A stretch of DNA of 64,000 nt from positions 1 to 64,000 of the forward strand of contig JAHBWD010000012.1 in NCBI GenBank assembly GCA_019637175.1. Direction: 5' to 3'. The translations under genes and the position numbers were made by a program. Shown piece after piece: positions 8,382 to 17,500 of this stretch (within the stretch, counting starts at the first letter, position 1; every line of letters starts with the position of its first letter). The stretch is from Labilithrix sp. (GTDB taxonomy: Bacteria; Myxococcota_A; Polyangia; Polyangiales; Polyangiaceae). The notes beneath the pieces are model-generated. The model had not been told where the DNA came from and searched no databases. It was given only the letters and a program-made list of their open reading frames with translations.

Positions 8382-9227
8382 ATGTCGAAGGTCGCTGCTG
8401 AGGTGTCTCGCGCGCGCAGGCTCGCTGGAGCCGGCGCCCTCGTGGCGACCGCGGGAGGGCTCGCCGTCACCGCCGTCCACTTCCACCACGTCCGCTCGAC
8501 CGAGTGGGGCTTGCTCGCGTTCTCCGGCCTCGTCGCGATGGCCGGCGTCGGCCTCGCGCGGCGATCGATCGTCAGCCAGGTCCTCTCGCGGGGAACGGCG
8601 TGGGTCGTGCTCGTTCCCAGCGCGATCGCGACGTTGGTCACCACGCTCGGTGGCCACGCGCCCGACATGCTCGCCGCGGGTCTCACCGCGGGCAGCGGCG
8701 CCGCGCTCCTCCTCGCTCGACCTATGCTCCACACGAAGGAAGCGCGCGCTGCGTTCGCGCCTTCGTGGTTCCGCCGCTGGCTGCTCGCCGCTTCGACCTC
8801 GTCGATCATGGCCGGCGTCGTCACCGGGATCTTCGCCCTCGACGGCCTGCGCGGGCACACCGCCCCGGCGATCGCGCTCTTGGCGCTCTCGCTCTCGCTC
8901 GTCATGTCCGCGCTGGGCGTCGTGCGGATGCGCGCGTGGGGGATCCTGCTCGGAGCGCTCACGTCGTTCGTCACGCTGATCGCGTCGGCGGCGATGCACG
9001 ACGTCGCCGGGCTCGTCCTCTCGCTCGCGGCGATCCCCGGCCTGATGCTCACGCTCCCCGTGCTGCTCGCGAAGCGCGATCGCGCCAAGGGCGAGGCGCG
9101 CGCCCGCGTGGCGACGAGCTTCGCGGCCCTCGAGCCGCGCATCCGCGTCGCGAGCGTGCCCGACGAGGTCGAGGCCGCCGCGTTCGACGAAGCGCCCGAG
9201 GCGCGTCGCGCGTCCGTCCAAGCCTGA
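8382..9227 (+). CDS. polytopic membrane protein, unknown function
   Basis: A 281-residue inner-membrane protein with about seven predicted hydrophobic helices (first around residues 17-35, last around 205-228) and a charged cytoplasmic C-terminal tail of about 50 residues rich in Arg, Ala and Glu. No transport motif or catalytic residue was recognised. It stands before another membrane protein gene on the same strand, which has its own -10 element. Confidence 0.6.
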   Translation: MSKVAAEVSRARRLAGAGALVATAGGLAVTAVHFHHVRSTEWGLLAFSGLVAMAGVGLARRSIVSQVLSRGTAWVVLVPSAIATLVTTLGGHAPDMLAAGLTAGSGAALLLARPMLHTKEARAAFAPSWFRRWLLAASTSSIMAGVVTGIFALDGLRGHTAPAIALLALSLSLVMSALGVVRMRAWGILLGALTSFVTLIASAAMHDVAGLVLSLAAIPGLMLTLPVLLAKRDRAKGEARARVATSFAALEPRIRVASVPDEVEAAAFDEAPEARRASVQA

Positions 9228-9237
9228 AGAGACGCGC

Positions 9238-9243
9238 TATCAT
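9238..9243 (+). promoter_or_regulatory. -10 element TATCAT
   Basis: TATCAT lies 9 nt before ATG 9253, in the 25-nt gap between two membrane-protein genes. It suggests separate, near-leaderless transcription of the second gene. Confidence 0.45.
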
Positions 9244-9252
9244 CCTCCCCGG

Positions 9253-9930
9253 ATGGATCGAGCTCCCTCGGCGCACGTCGTCTTGGCGCCCGCGAGCCGC
9301 GCGCGACGCGCGGCCCTGGTGCTCTCGGCGATCGCCGTCGTCTTCTCGATCGGCTTCGGCGTCTACGCGCGCCGCGCGATCGCCGTCATGGCCGCGATCA
9401 AGGGCGACGCCGCGATCGCCGCGGCCGCCGACGATCCCGAGCCGTACATGAAGCCGATCATGTTCGCGCTCGTCTTCCTCCTCTTCGCGCTCCTCTTCCG
9501 GATGATCGCGGCGATCTGCGAGCTGCTCTGGCTCGAGCGCACGTGGTCGAACCTGCCCGAGCACCTCCGCACCGTCGGCCCGGTCGAGAAGGTCAGCTCG
9601 GGGATGGTCGTCGGTCTCAGCTTCGTTCCGGGCGTCGCGTGGCTCTGGAAGCTCGGGCTCGTCGTCGGGATCGCGAAGGGCTTCGAAGACGTGCGCGCGC
9701 GCGTCCCGTTCAGGGCGCCGGTGCCGAAGAAGCTCGGCATGGCCGCGGTCATCGTCGGTTGGGTGCCCGGCCTCAACGTGTATCTTGCACCTTTCTTGTG
9801 GGAGATGTTCGCGACGCGCATGGATGTCGTCTGCACCGAGCTCGCCTCTGCGTCCGTGTTCACGCCGGCCGAGACCGCCGCACCACCCGCGCCGCAGGCC
9901 GGGCAGGCTCAGCCTGCGGGCCCGAGCTGA
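9253..9930 (+). CDS. membrane protein, unknown function (225 aa)
   Basis: There is an N-terminal transmembrane helix (about residues 20-38), a second strong one (about 68-92, Phe/Leu-rich), two shorter hydrophobic segments around 118-140 and 155-180, and a Pro/Ala-rich C-terminal tail. The segment WLERTWSNLPEHLRTVGPVEKVSSG links the halves. The family was not recognised. Its last 71 nt overlap the convergent DUF488 gene. Confidence 0.55.
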   Translation: MDRAPSAHVVLAPASRARRAALVLSAIAVVFSIGFGVYARRAIAVMAAIKGDAAIAAAADDPEPYMKPIMFALVFLLFALLFRMIAAICELLWLERTWSNLPEHLRTVGPVEKVSSGMVVGLSFVPGVAWLWKLGLVVGIAKGFEDVRARVPFRAPVPKKLGMAAVIVGWVPGLNVYLAPFLWEMFATRMDVVCTELASASVFTPAETAAPPAPQAGQAQPAGPS

Positions 9931-10315
9931 TCTCCTCGAGCAGCTCCTTGACGATCGTGCGGTGGCAGCGAGCCTCGTCGACGCACGCCGACGAGCAGAG
10001 CAGCGTGATCGTGTCGCCGCGCCGAACGTGCGCGGCGAACCCCTCGAGCCAGAACTTCTGACGCGTCATCTCTTGGCGAAAGCGGCGCTCGTACTCTTCG
10101 AACGCGATCGGCGCCTGGCCCTTGCCGTACGCCGCGGCGTGCAGCTCCGCGCTCGGCGCGAGCGCCTGGCACCACGCGTCCCAGGTCTCGTCTTCCTTCG
10201 ACACGCCGCGCGGCCGAAAGCGACAGATGAGCAGGCGATAGCCGTCTTCGGCCTCGCGCGGATCGTTCCAGCGCTTCGTTCGAACGGGCACGGTAGAAGC
10301 AGCTTGCCGCGACAT
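9860..10315 (-). CDS. DUF488 family protein
   Basis: A 151-residue cytoplasmic protein with DUF488 hallmarks: an early RTKRWNDPRE segment, YRLLICRFRPRGV, a Trp-containing helix, the FEEYERRFRQEM helix, and a C-terminal strand TITLLCSSACVDEARCHRTIVKELL with conserved Cys and His. The biochemical function of DUF488 is not established. The last 20 residues are Arg/Ala/Pro-rich and lie in DNA shared with the convergent membrane-protein gene, so the C-terminus may be lineage specific. Confidence 0.8.
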   Translation of the reverse strand: MSRQAASTVPVRTKRWNDPREAEDGYRLLICRFRPRGVSKEDETWDAWCQALAPSAELHAAAYGKGQAPIAFEEYERRFRQEMTRQKFWLEGFAAHVRRGDTITLLCSSACVDEARCHRTIVKELLEEISSGPQAEPARPAARVVRRSRPA

Positions 10316-10363
10316 CGTGTCGCGCGCGAGCGCCAGCGTTCGCGCGCGACGGATCGCGTCGTC

Positions 10364-10369
10364 TACAAT
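10364..10369 (+). promoter_or_regulatory. -10 element TACAAT
   Basis: TACAAT matches the sigma70 consensus at five of six positions and ends 8 nt before ATG 10378. There is no Shine-Dalgarno, so a leaderless hydrolase mRNA is predicted. Confidence 0.55.
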
Positions 10370-10377
10370 CGACGACG

Positions 10378-11349
10378 ATGTCCCAGAGGTCCGCGCGATT
10401 CTACGTCGCGGTGGCGCTGGGGGTCGCGGCCGTCTCGGCCGCGGTGCTCCTCCGCCAGCCCCGGCCGAGCAGCGGCGGCGTCGAGCCTCCGCCGGGCGCG
10501 ATCGTGCGCTGGTGCGCGGACGGCCTCGCGCCGATCCCCGGCGGCGGATGCTTCGCCGCGCCCGCCGAGATCAAGCCGAACGCGACGCCGCTCGTCGTCT
10601 ACCTCCACGGGCGCCATGCGCCGGTCAACGTGGGCGACGAGCTCGAGCGTCAGACGCGCGTCGCGCGCTTGGCGACGGCGCGCGGCTACGCCGTGCTCGC
10701 CCTCCGCGGCGCGCAGGGGCAGTGCAGCGATCCGGCGTATGCCGCGTTCTGGTGCTGGCCGAGCAACGAGCGCAACGCGAGCGACGGGGCCGCGTTCGTC
10801 GCGCGCTGGAGCGACGCGCTGCGCGCGGCCGAGGCCAAGATCGGGCGCGAGCGCCGCGTGCTCCTCGGCTTTTCGAACGGAGGCTACTTCGCGGCGCTCA
10901 TCGCGTCGCGCGAGCTCATGTCGTTCGACGCCGTCGCCGTCGCGCACGCGGGGCCCGTGATGCCGATGCGCCCGAGCTCTCCGTCGCCGCCGCCGATGCT
11001 CCTCGTCACCGCCGAAGACGACTCTGCGAATCCGGAGATGCTGCGCCTCGACGCCGAGCTCACGCGCGAAGGCTGGCTTCACGCGACGGTCGAGCGCGAG
11101 GGCGGTCACGCGCTCACCGAGTGGGACGTCGAGACGGCGCTGACGTTCTTCGATCGCACGCGCGCCGAGAGCTTGCCGCTCACGCCGCCGCTCGCGACGC
11201 GATCGCGCGCGCGCACGGCCGAGCGGCGCGGCGCCGACCCGGCCGACGCGGGCGCGCCCGAAGCGCCCAGCTCGCCTCCGCCCGAGGACGTGCTAGACAC
11301 TCCGCAGCCGCCATGGGACGCACAGTCGACCGATCCCTCGCCCGAATGA
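10378..11349 (+). CDS. membrane-anchored alpha/beta hydrolase
   Basis: A 323-residue protein with an N-terminal signal anchor (about residues 8-24) that should place the enzyme outside the cytoplasm. The alpha/beta-hydrolase core shows the oxyanion strand LVVYLHGRHAP, the nucleophile elbow GFSNGG, a possible acid in VTAEDDS, and the catalytic His in EGGHAL. The family resembles dienelactone hydrolase/phospholipase-carboxylesterase types. Four Cys in the early part (CADG, GGCF, GQCS, FWCW) could form disulfides. The C-terminal 65 residues are a Pro/Ala-rich tail. It overlaps the next gene by 4 nt (ATGA). Confidence 0.78.
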   Translation: MSQRSARFYVAVALGVAAVSAAVLLRQPRPSSGGVEPPPGAIVRWCADGLAPIPGGGCFAAPAEIKPNATPLVVYLHGRHAPVNVGDELERQTRVARLATARGYAVLALRGAQGQCSDPAYAAFWCWPSNERNASDGAAFVARWSDALRAAEAKIGRERRVLLGFSNGGYFAALIASRELMSFDAVAVAHAGPVMPMRPSSPSPPPMLLVTAEDDSANPEMLRLDAELTREGWLHATVEREGGHALTEWDVETALTFFDRTRAESLPLTPPLATRSRARTAERRGADPADAGAPEAPSSPPPEDVLDTPQPPWDAQSTDPSPE

Positions 11350-11543
11350 TCGCGTACAAGCGCCTCGTCACCGGAGGCCTCGCGTTCGCCGCAGGGATCG
11401 CGATGATCGTCCTCGCCACCGTCCGCGGCGGGCCGATCCCCGCGCAGCTCTACCTCGCGCTCCTCCTCTTCTTCGGCGGCGGCGCCTGGGCTTTGCGCGA
11501 CGGGCTGCGCCTCCGCCGCGAGCTCCAGCGCCCTCAGGGATAG
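11346..11543 (+). CDS. small two-helix membrane protein
   Basis: A 65-residue protein with two hydrophobic helices (about residues 8-26 and 32-50) and a basic C-terminus (RDGLRLRRELQRPQG). ATG 11346 overlaps the stop of the hydrolase gene in ATGA, so translation is probably coupled. An in-frame ATG at 11313 would add 11 residues. The protein may help anchor or regulate the hydrolase, but no homologue was recognised. It overlaps the convergent NamZ-like gene by 10 nt. Confidence 0.55.
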   Translation: MIAYKRLVTGGLAFAAGIAMIVLATVRGGPIPAQLYLALLLFFGGGAWALRDGLRLRRELQRPQG

Positions 11544-13858
11544 AGCAGGAAGCGCGAGCGCTTCGCTTCGAACGCCGGGAGCGCGGCCACCCAGGTCGCC
11601 TCGACGGCGGCGACGCTCTTGCCCTCGCGGATCGCGGCCGTGGCCGCCTTGCTCGCGAGCAGGCGATCGACGTGGTCGACGTCCCACTCGTTCGGATGGA
11701 GCTCGCGGAGCGCGATCGCAATCGCGACGCCGGTGCGCACGGGCGCGAACCTCGCGCGATCGGTCACGCGGACGCGGACGCCGCCGCATTTCTTTCCCTT
11801 GTGCACCGCGCTCGAGGGCGTGAACGTCACCGGCTCGAAAGCGACGCCTTCCGGCGCGAGGCTCTCGAGCTTCTTGGCGAGGGCCTCGCCGTCGATGAAC
11901 GGCGCGCCGAGGATCTCGAACGGCGTGCTCGTTCCGCGGCCCACCGAGACGTTCGTGCCCTCGAGCAACGCGATCGCGGGGTAGAGCACGACCTCCTCGA
12001 CGGTTCGCAGGTTGGGCGACGGGCTCACCCACGTGAGGCCCGTGCGATCGAAGTAGTCGCGGCGCCTCCAGCCTTGCATGCGCACCACCTCGAGCCGAAC
12101 GTCGATGCGATCGTCGGCGGCGAAGAGACCCGCGAGCTCGCCCATCGTCATCCCGTGGCGCACGGGCAGAGCGTGGTGGTTGACGAAGCCGGTCGGTTCG
12201 AGCACCGGCCCCTCGACGTCGACGCCGCCGATCGGGTTCGGTCGATCGAGGACGACGAAGCGGATCCGCCTCTCGGCCGCGACCTTCATCGCGAGCTTCA
12301 TCGTCGACGCGTACGTGTAGAAGCGCGCGCCGGCGTCTTGGAGATCGAAGACGATCGTGTCGATCCCGTCGAGCGTCGACGCGGTGGGAGACATGCGCTC
12401 GCCGTACAAGCTGTACACGGGCACGCCCCCGTGCGTGCCGTCGGCGATCTTGCCCTCGCGCGCGGCTTCGAGGCCGTGCTCCGGCGTGAAGATCGCCGCG
12501 AGCGTGACGCCCGGCGCGCTCTTCATGGCGTCGATCGTGGACGTGCCGTCTTTGGCGCGCGCGCTCGCGTTCGTGACGAGGCCGACGCGCGATCCCCTCA
12601 GGCGTTCGAACGACTCGGCGCGGAGCACGTCGATACCGGTCTTCACCTCGACGCCGTCGATCGCGAGCGTCGCCACCTGGGCGACGAGCGGGTTGACCGC
12701 GCCCTTGCCGTCGGGGTGGACGCGATTCGAGAGGAACACGACGAAGAGATCCTTGCCGGGATCGATCCACATCGCCGTCCCGGTGAAGCCGCCGTGGCCG
12801 AACGCGCGCGGCGAGAGGAGCGCGCTGCGGTGCGACGCGAAGCGGCTGTCTTTGTCCCACCCGAGGGCGCGGCCGCCGCTCGAGGTCTCGCGCCGCGCGA
12901 CGAACGCGTCGAAGGTCTTCTCCGAGAGCACGCGCGCGCCGTCGATGACGCCCTTCGCGAGCATCGCGCGCGCGTAGCGCGACAGATCGTCGGCGGTGGA
13001 GAACACCCCGGCGTGCCCTGCGACGCCGTGGAGCGCGAACGCGCGCGGATCGTGGACGTCGCCCTGCATCCACGCGCCCTCACGCTGCTCGGTGGGCGCG
13101 GCGCGCGCGCGGAGCGCGGGCCCGGGGAGGAAGCCCGTCTCGCTCATCCCGAGCGGCTCGAAGATCTCTTCGCGGGTGAAGGTCGCGAGATCCCTCCCGC
13201 TCCGGCGCCGGACGATCTCCTCGAGCACGACGAAGCCGACGTCGGTGTAGAGGAAGCGCTCGCCGGGCTGGTGCTTGAGCGTGAGCTGGCCGAGGCGCTG
13301 CATGAGCGCGCCGCGATCGAGCGCGTAGTCGGAGACGGGCGTCGCCGCGGGCAAGCCGCTCGTGTGCACCAGCAACTGCCGCACGGTGAAGGCGGGCAGC
13401 CTCGCGAGCTCGGGGACGTAGCGCGCGGCCGGCGCGTCGAGATCGATCCTGCCCCGCTCGACGAGGATCATCACGCTCGTCGCCGTCGCGACGGGCTTCG
13501 TGAGCGACGCGAGATCGAACACCGTGTCGAGCGTCATCGGCACCTGCTCGGGCACGAGCGCCTTCGATCCATACGCGCGGCGCAGGAGCACCTCGTCATG
13601 ACGCCCGACGACGACGACGCACCCGGGCATCTTCCCCGTCCCGATCGCCTCCTCGATCGCCGCATCGACCGTGGAAAACCGCGGATCGATCGCCTCCCGC
13701 GGCGCCGCCACGACGATCTCCCGCACCTCCACCCGAGCCGCCTGCGCCCGCGCCGGCGCCGCAGGCGTCGGCCGCTGCGCCCCGACCCGTGCCCCCCCAT
13801 GGCACGCGACGAGCATCGCCACCGCCGCGCACCACCCGAACCCTCGACTTCGACTCAT
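11534..13858 (-). CDS. lipoprotein: serine beta-lactamase-like hydrolase fused to NamZ (DUF1343) domain
   Basis: A 774-residue lipoprotein (lipobox VAC, Cys19). Residues about 60-400 are a class C beta-lactamase/PBP4* fold. The SxxK motif is Ser118-Leu-Thr-Lys121, Tyr lies in YTDVGF (about 204), HTSGL is present, and GHGGFTGT (354-361) is the third motif. Residues about 408-774 are DUF1343, the NamZ exo-beta-N-acetylmuramidase family, with GLVTN, IFTPEHGL, FDLQDAGARFYTY and PNPIGG. Together they suggest a periplasmic enzyme that trims peptidoglycan fragments from both the sugar and the peptide/ester side. Serine hydrolase-DUF1343 fusions are known; the coupling of activities is inferred. Confidence 0.88.
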   Translation of the reverse strand: MSRSRGFGWCAAVAMLVACHGGARVGAQRPTPAAPARAQAARVEVREIVVAAPREAIDPRFSTVDAAIEEAIGTGKMPGCVVVVGRHDEVLLRRAYGSKALVPEQVPMTLDTVFDLASLTKPVATATSVMILVERGRIDLDAPAARYVPELARLPAFTVRQLLVHTSGLPAATPVSDYALDRGALMQRLGQLTLKHQPGERFLYTDVGFVVLEEIVRRRSGRDLATFTREEIFEPLGMSETGFLPGPALRARAAPTEQREGAWMQGDVHDPRAFALHGVAGHAGVFSTADDLSRYARAMLAKGVIDGARVLSEKTFDAFVARRETSSGGRALGWDKDSRFASHRSALLSPRAFGHGGFTGTAMWIDPGKDLFVVFLSNRVHPDGKGAVNPLVAQVATLAIDGVEVKTGIDVLRAESFERLRGSRVGLVTNASARAKDGTSTIDAMKSAPGVTLAAIFTPEHGLEAAREGKIADGTHGGVPVYSLYGERMSPTASTLDGIDTIVFDLQDAGARFYTYASTMKLAMKVAAERRIRFVVLDRPNPIGGVDVEGPVLEPTGFVNHHALPVRHGMTMGELAGLFAADDRIDVRLEVVRMQGWRRRDYFDRTGLTWVSPSPNLRTVEEVVLYPAIALLEGTNVSVGRGTSTPFEILGAPFIDGEALAKKLESLAPEGVAFEPVTFTPSSAVHKGKKCGGVRVRVTDRARFAPVRTGVAIAIALRELHPNEWDVDHVDRLLASKAATAAIREGKSVAAVEATWVAALPAFEAKRSRFLLYP

Positions 13859-13872
13859 CGCGCGCGAAATCG

Positions 13873-13878
13873 ATGATA
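13873..13878 (-). promoter_or_regulatory. -10 element TATCAT of the NamZ-like gene
   Basis: On the minus strand TATCAT lies 14 nt before ATG 13858, predicting a short leader of about 7 nt. There is no Shine-Dalgarno. Confidence 0.35.
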
Positions 13879-13955
13879 GCGCACGCCAGCGAGCCGACAG
13901 CGGCGCCACCAAACTTCCGCGCCTCCGCGTCTCTCTTTCCTAAAATCTTCCCACG

Positions 13956-14462
13956 TCAGAGCTTACGGACGCCCTTGATCGTGATCGGCTTGACCGGCGC
14001 GTCTTTGACGAAAGGCCCCTGCGGGCCTGTCGGGACGGCGACGATCGCGTCGACGACGTCCATGCCGTGCATCACCTCGCCGAAGACGGTGTAGCCCCAC
14101 CCGCTCCCCGTCTTCGCGGTGTGATCGAGGAACGCGTTGTCGACGACGTTGATGAAGAACTGCGACGTGGCCGAGTGCGGCTCGTTCGTCCGCGCCATCG
14201 CCACCGTGCCGCGCGTGTTGCGCTGGCTCTTGTCGGCTTCGTTCTCCACCGGGTCGCGCACCGGCTTCTTCTCGTAGCTCGCGTCGTACCCACCGCCCTG
14301 GGCCATGAAGCCCGGGATGACGCGATGAAAGAGGGTGCCCGCGTAGTGCCCCGCCTCCACGTAGTCGAGGAAGTTCTTCACGCTCTTCGGCGTGCGCTCT
14401 TCGTCCAGGATGATCTCGATGTCGCCGAGATCCGTCTCGATGACGACTTTGAGGTCCGACAT
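13956..14462 (-). CDS. peptidyl-prolyl cis-trans isomerase, cyclophilin type
   Basis: A 168-residue cytoplasmic cyclophilin. Family motifs are present: FHRVIPGFMAQGG (catalytic Arg/Phe), ATSQFFINV, GYTVFGEVMHGMDVVDAI. It lacks a signal peptide when started at ATG 14462. A longer reading would add 46 non-conserved residues and pass through the -10 element at 14470-14475, so the short start is chosen. It catalyses proline isomerisation in protein folding. It is divergent from the alpha-2-macroglobulin gene. Confidence 0.93.
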   Translation of the reverse strand: MSDLKVVIETDLGDIEIILDEERTPKSVKNFLDYVEAGHYAGTLFHRVIPGFMAQGGGYDASYEKKPVRDPVENEADKSQRNTRGTVAMARTNEPHSATSQFFINVVDNAFLDHTAKTGSGWGYTVFGEVMHGMDVVDAIVAVPTGPQGPFVKDAPVKPITIKGVRKL

Positions 14463-14469
14463 GCCGGGC

Positions 14470-14475
14470 AGCATA
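14470..14475 (-). promoter_or_regulatory. -10 element TATGCT of the cyclophilin gene
   Basis: Minus-strand TATGCT is separated by 7 nt from ATG 14462. The ATG inside the hexamer (14474) is in frame but would sit within the promoter, which makes 14462 the better start. Confidence 0.5.
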
Positions 14476-14584
14476 ACCCGGAATCGATCTTCGCTAGCGA
14501 GCGTTCGCCGTTGCGCCGCTCCCCGGGCCGGAGCGACACTCCCGGCCCCGATACGGACGGGGAGAACGGGGAGAGGAGCGACGC

Positions 14585-17500
14585 ATGACTCGCGCTGCAA
14601 AATGGGCTTTTGCCGGTCTGTTCGCCAGCATCGGCCTGCTCTTCTTCGTTCTGAGGGGCTGCTCGAAGCCGCCGCCCGTGGCCCTCGAGGTCCCGGAGAA
14701 CGCCGGCCCCCTCACCTTCCCTCCGTCGGACGACGGCTGGCTCGACCGCATCCCGATGTCGGTCGCGGCGAGCCGCGACGCGATCAAGGTCTACGCGCCC
14801 TCGCTCGACAAGGACGGCCGCTTCGAGGTCACCGGCCAGACGGTCACCATCAGCTTCGACGACGAGGTCTTCGCCCAGCGCGACCTCAAGACGGCGCCCC
14901 TCGTCACGATCACCCCGCCCGTGCCCGGCCGCACGGTGTGGGAGTCGGGGCGCAGCGTCGAGTTCAAGGCCGACAAGCCGTTCGATCCCGACACCGACTA
15001 CGTCGCCTCGCTCCCCGAGATGACAGGCCCCGGAGGAAAGAAGCTCGCCGGCGGGTTCAAGGGCACGTTCAAGGCGACCCCCGAGCTGAACATCGGCGGG
15101 AAGATCATCCACTACTTCCCGAAGCCCGGCGAGCCGCGCGTCGTCTACGTGCGGCCCATCGACGAGCGCGACGTCGGTCCGAACCACGCGATCCTGGTCT
15201 TCTACGATCAGCCGATCGACCTCGGCGTGGCGAGCGGCCTCGTGACGATGACCGACGAGAGCGACCGGAAGATCCCGCTGTCGCTCACGCACCCTCCGGC
15301 GGGCAACACGTTCGAGGGAGAGAAGATCGACACCCGCGCGGTCTTGTTCGCGAAGATGACGCCGCCGCCGCCTCCGGGCACGACGCTGAACCTCACGGCC
15401 AAGAGCGTCAAAGACGGCATCGAGCCGGTCACGCGAAAGCTCCGCATCCCCGAGCTGCCCAAGCTCGTGTCCGCGGGGTGCAGCGAGTGCGACGTGAAGG
15501 GCGCCACGGTGCGCGGCTCGGTGCACTCGACGATCGATTTTCAGTTCTCGAACCGCATCAAGAACGAGGACATCAAGAACCACGTCCACGTCACGCCGGT
15601 GCCGGAGAAGCTCCGCGTCTCCGGCTGGGGTGAGAACGTCTACGTCGACGCGAGCTACACGCCCGCGACGACGTACCAGATCCGCACGACGGGCCTCGTC
15701 GATCGCTTCGGCTTCCCCGTGCCCGACGCGTCGGTCACGTTCATCACCAACCCGCGCACCGCGAGCGTGATCCTGCGCGAGGGGATCATGCTGATGGACG
15801 AGGCGGGCGCGAAGGACTTCTTCGTCACCACGCGCAACGTCAAGAAGGGCGAGCTGCTCGTGTGGAACGTGGGCGCCGGCGGCGAGTCGCTGCTCGACGC
15901 CGTCAGCCGCGCGCGGAAGAACCACGCGCCGGGCGGGAGCACCGCCGCGGTGATCCCGTTCGACGCGCTGACGACGCCGCACGTCTACCTGAGGTCGCCG
16001 CTCGATCTCTGGGGCAAGCTCGAGCCCGGCCGCGCTTACCTCCTGCAGGCGAGGGTGAAGGAGGCGGCGAACAACGCCGCGATCGCGCAGACGCAGCCGA
16101 GCCCGAACGCCTACTCGGCGCCCAGCGATCCGTCGGTGCCGCTCGTGTTGCTCGCGGGCAAAGACAGCGTCGGCGCGCACGTGCACATCGTGGGCAGCCA
16201 GGCGCTCGTCAACGTGTACCGCCTCGCGAGCGGCGAGGCCGTGGCCGGGGCGCAGGTCGCGCTCGGATCGTCACGATCGACGACCGACGAGCGCGGCGTC
16301 GCGATCGTCGACACGCCGAAGAGCGGCCGCGGCGACGAATCGATCACGGTGCGCGCGGGCAACGAAGAGACCGTGCTCCCTCTCGATCGCTTCACGACCT
16401 CGGCGAACGAGCTCTACCCCGATCTCGCGACGAGCGAGGAGTACGCCCAGGAGCGAGAGCTGCTCGGCGTGATCCTCACCGACAAAGGGATCTATCGGCC
16501 GGGCTCGAAGCTCGAGGTGAAGGCCGTCGTCCGCAAGCCCGCCGCGAACAAGATCGCCGCGGTGCCGCAAGCGAAGGTGCGCCTCCGCGTCACCGATCCG
16601 ATGGGCACCGACATCTTCGACGAGGCGATGGTCGCGAACGCGATGGGCTTCGTCACGCGCGAGATCACGATCCCCAAGGGCGGCCGCACCGGCCGCCACC
16701 ACATCCGCCTCGAGCTCGACGACACGAAGACCACGGTCCTCGCCGACGAGATCGTGCGCGTCGCCGAGTTCGAAACGCCGCGCTTCAAGGTCGATCTCGA
16801 GGTCCCCGCCGAGATGCCCGAGGGCAAGTACCGCGCGCGCGTCGTCGGCCGGTACTTCTTCGGCGCGCCGATGGACGGCGGCCGCGTCGACTGGACGATC
16901 CGCAAGAAGCGCTTCAAAGGCTTCGCGTCGAAGCTCGAGGCCGACGGCTTCGGCTTCGGCAAAGAGGAGAGCGACTTCGAATCGCGCAAGCCGAAGGGCG
17001 ACGATCGACCCGTCACGGGCAGCGGGAGGCTCTCCGGCGCCGGCATCCTCGACGTCGACGCCACCGTGGGCCCGCTGCTCGACGGTCCGACCGAGGTCAC
17101 GTTCGAGGCCGACGTGAGCGACGCCTCGTTCCGCCACGTCGCGGCGAAGAAGTCGGCCGTGCGCCACCCGTTCCCGCGCTACGCCGGCGTGCGCCTCGCG
17201 CGCCGCTTCGGCGAGGTCGGCGCGACGAAGGTCGATCTCCTCGCCGTCGACACGAGCGGCAAGCCGGTCGCCGGCGTGACGGTGGAGGCGCGCCTCGAGC
17301 ACCTCGAGTGGAAGAAGACGACCGAGCGCGCGGAGAGCGGCGCGACCGTCGAGTCGTGGAACAGCGTCGCGACCGACGCGGGATCGTGCTCGGTGTCGAG
17401 CGACCTCAATCCGAAGAGCTGCGAGCTCCTCGTGAAGAAGTCCGGCGAGTACCGCGTGACCGTGAAGATCGACGGGCGCGAAGACGCGAGCACGTCGTTC

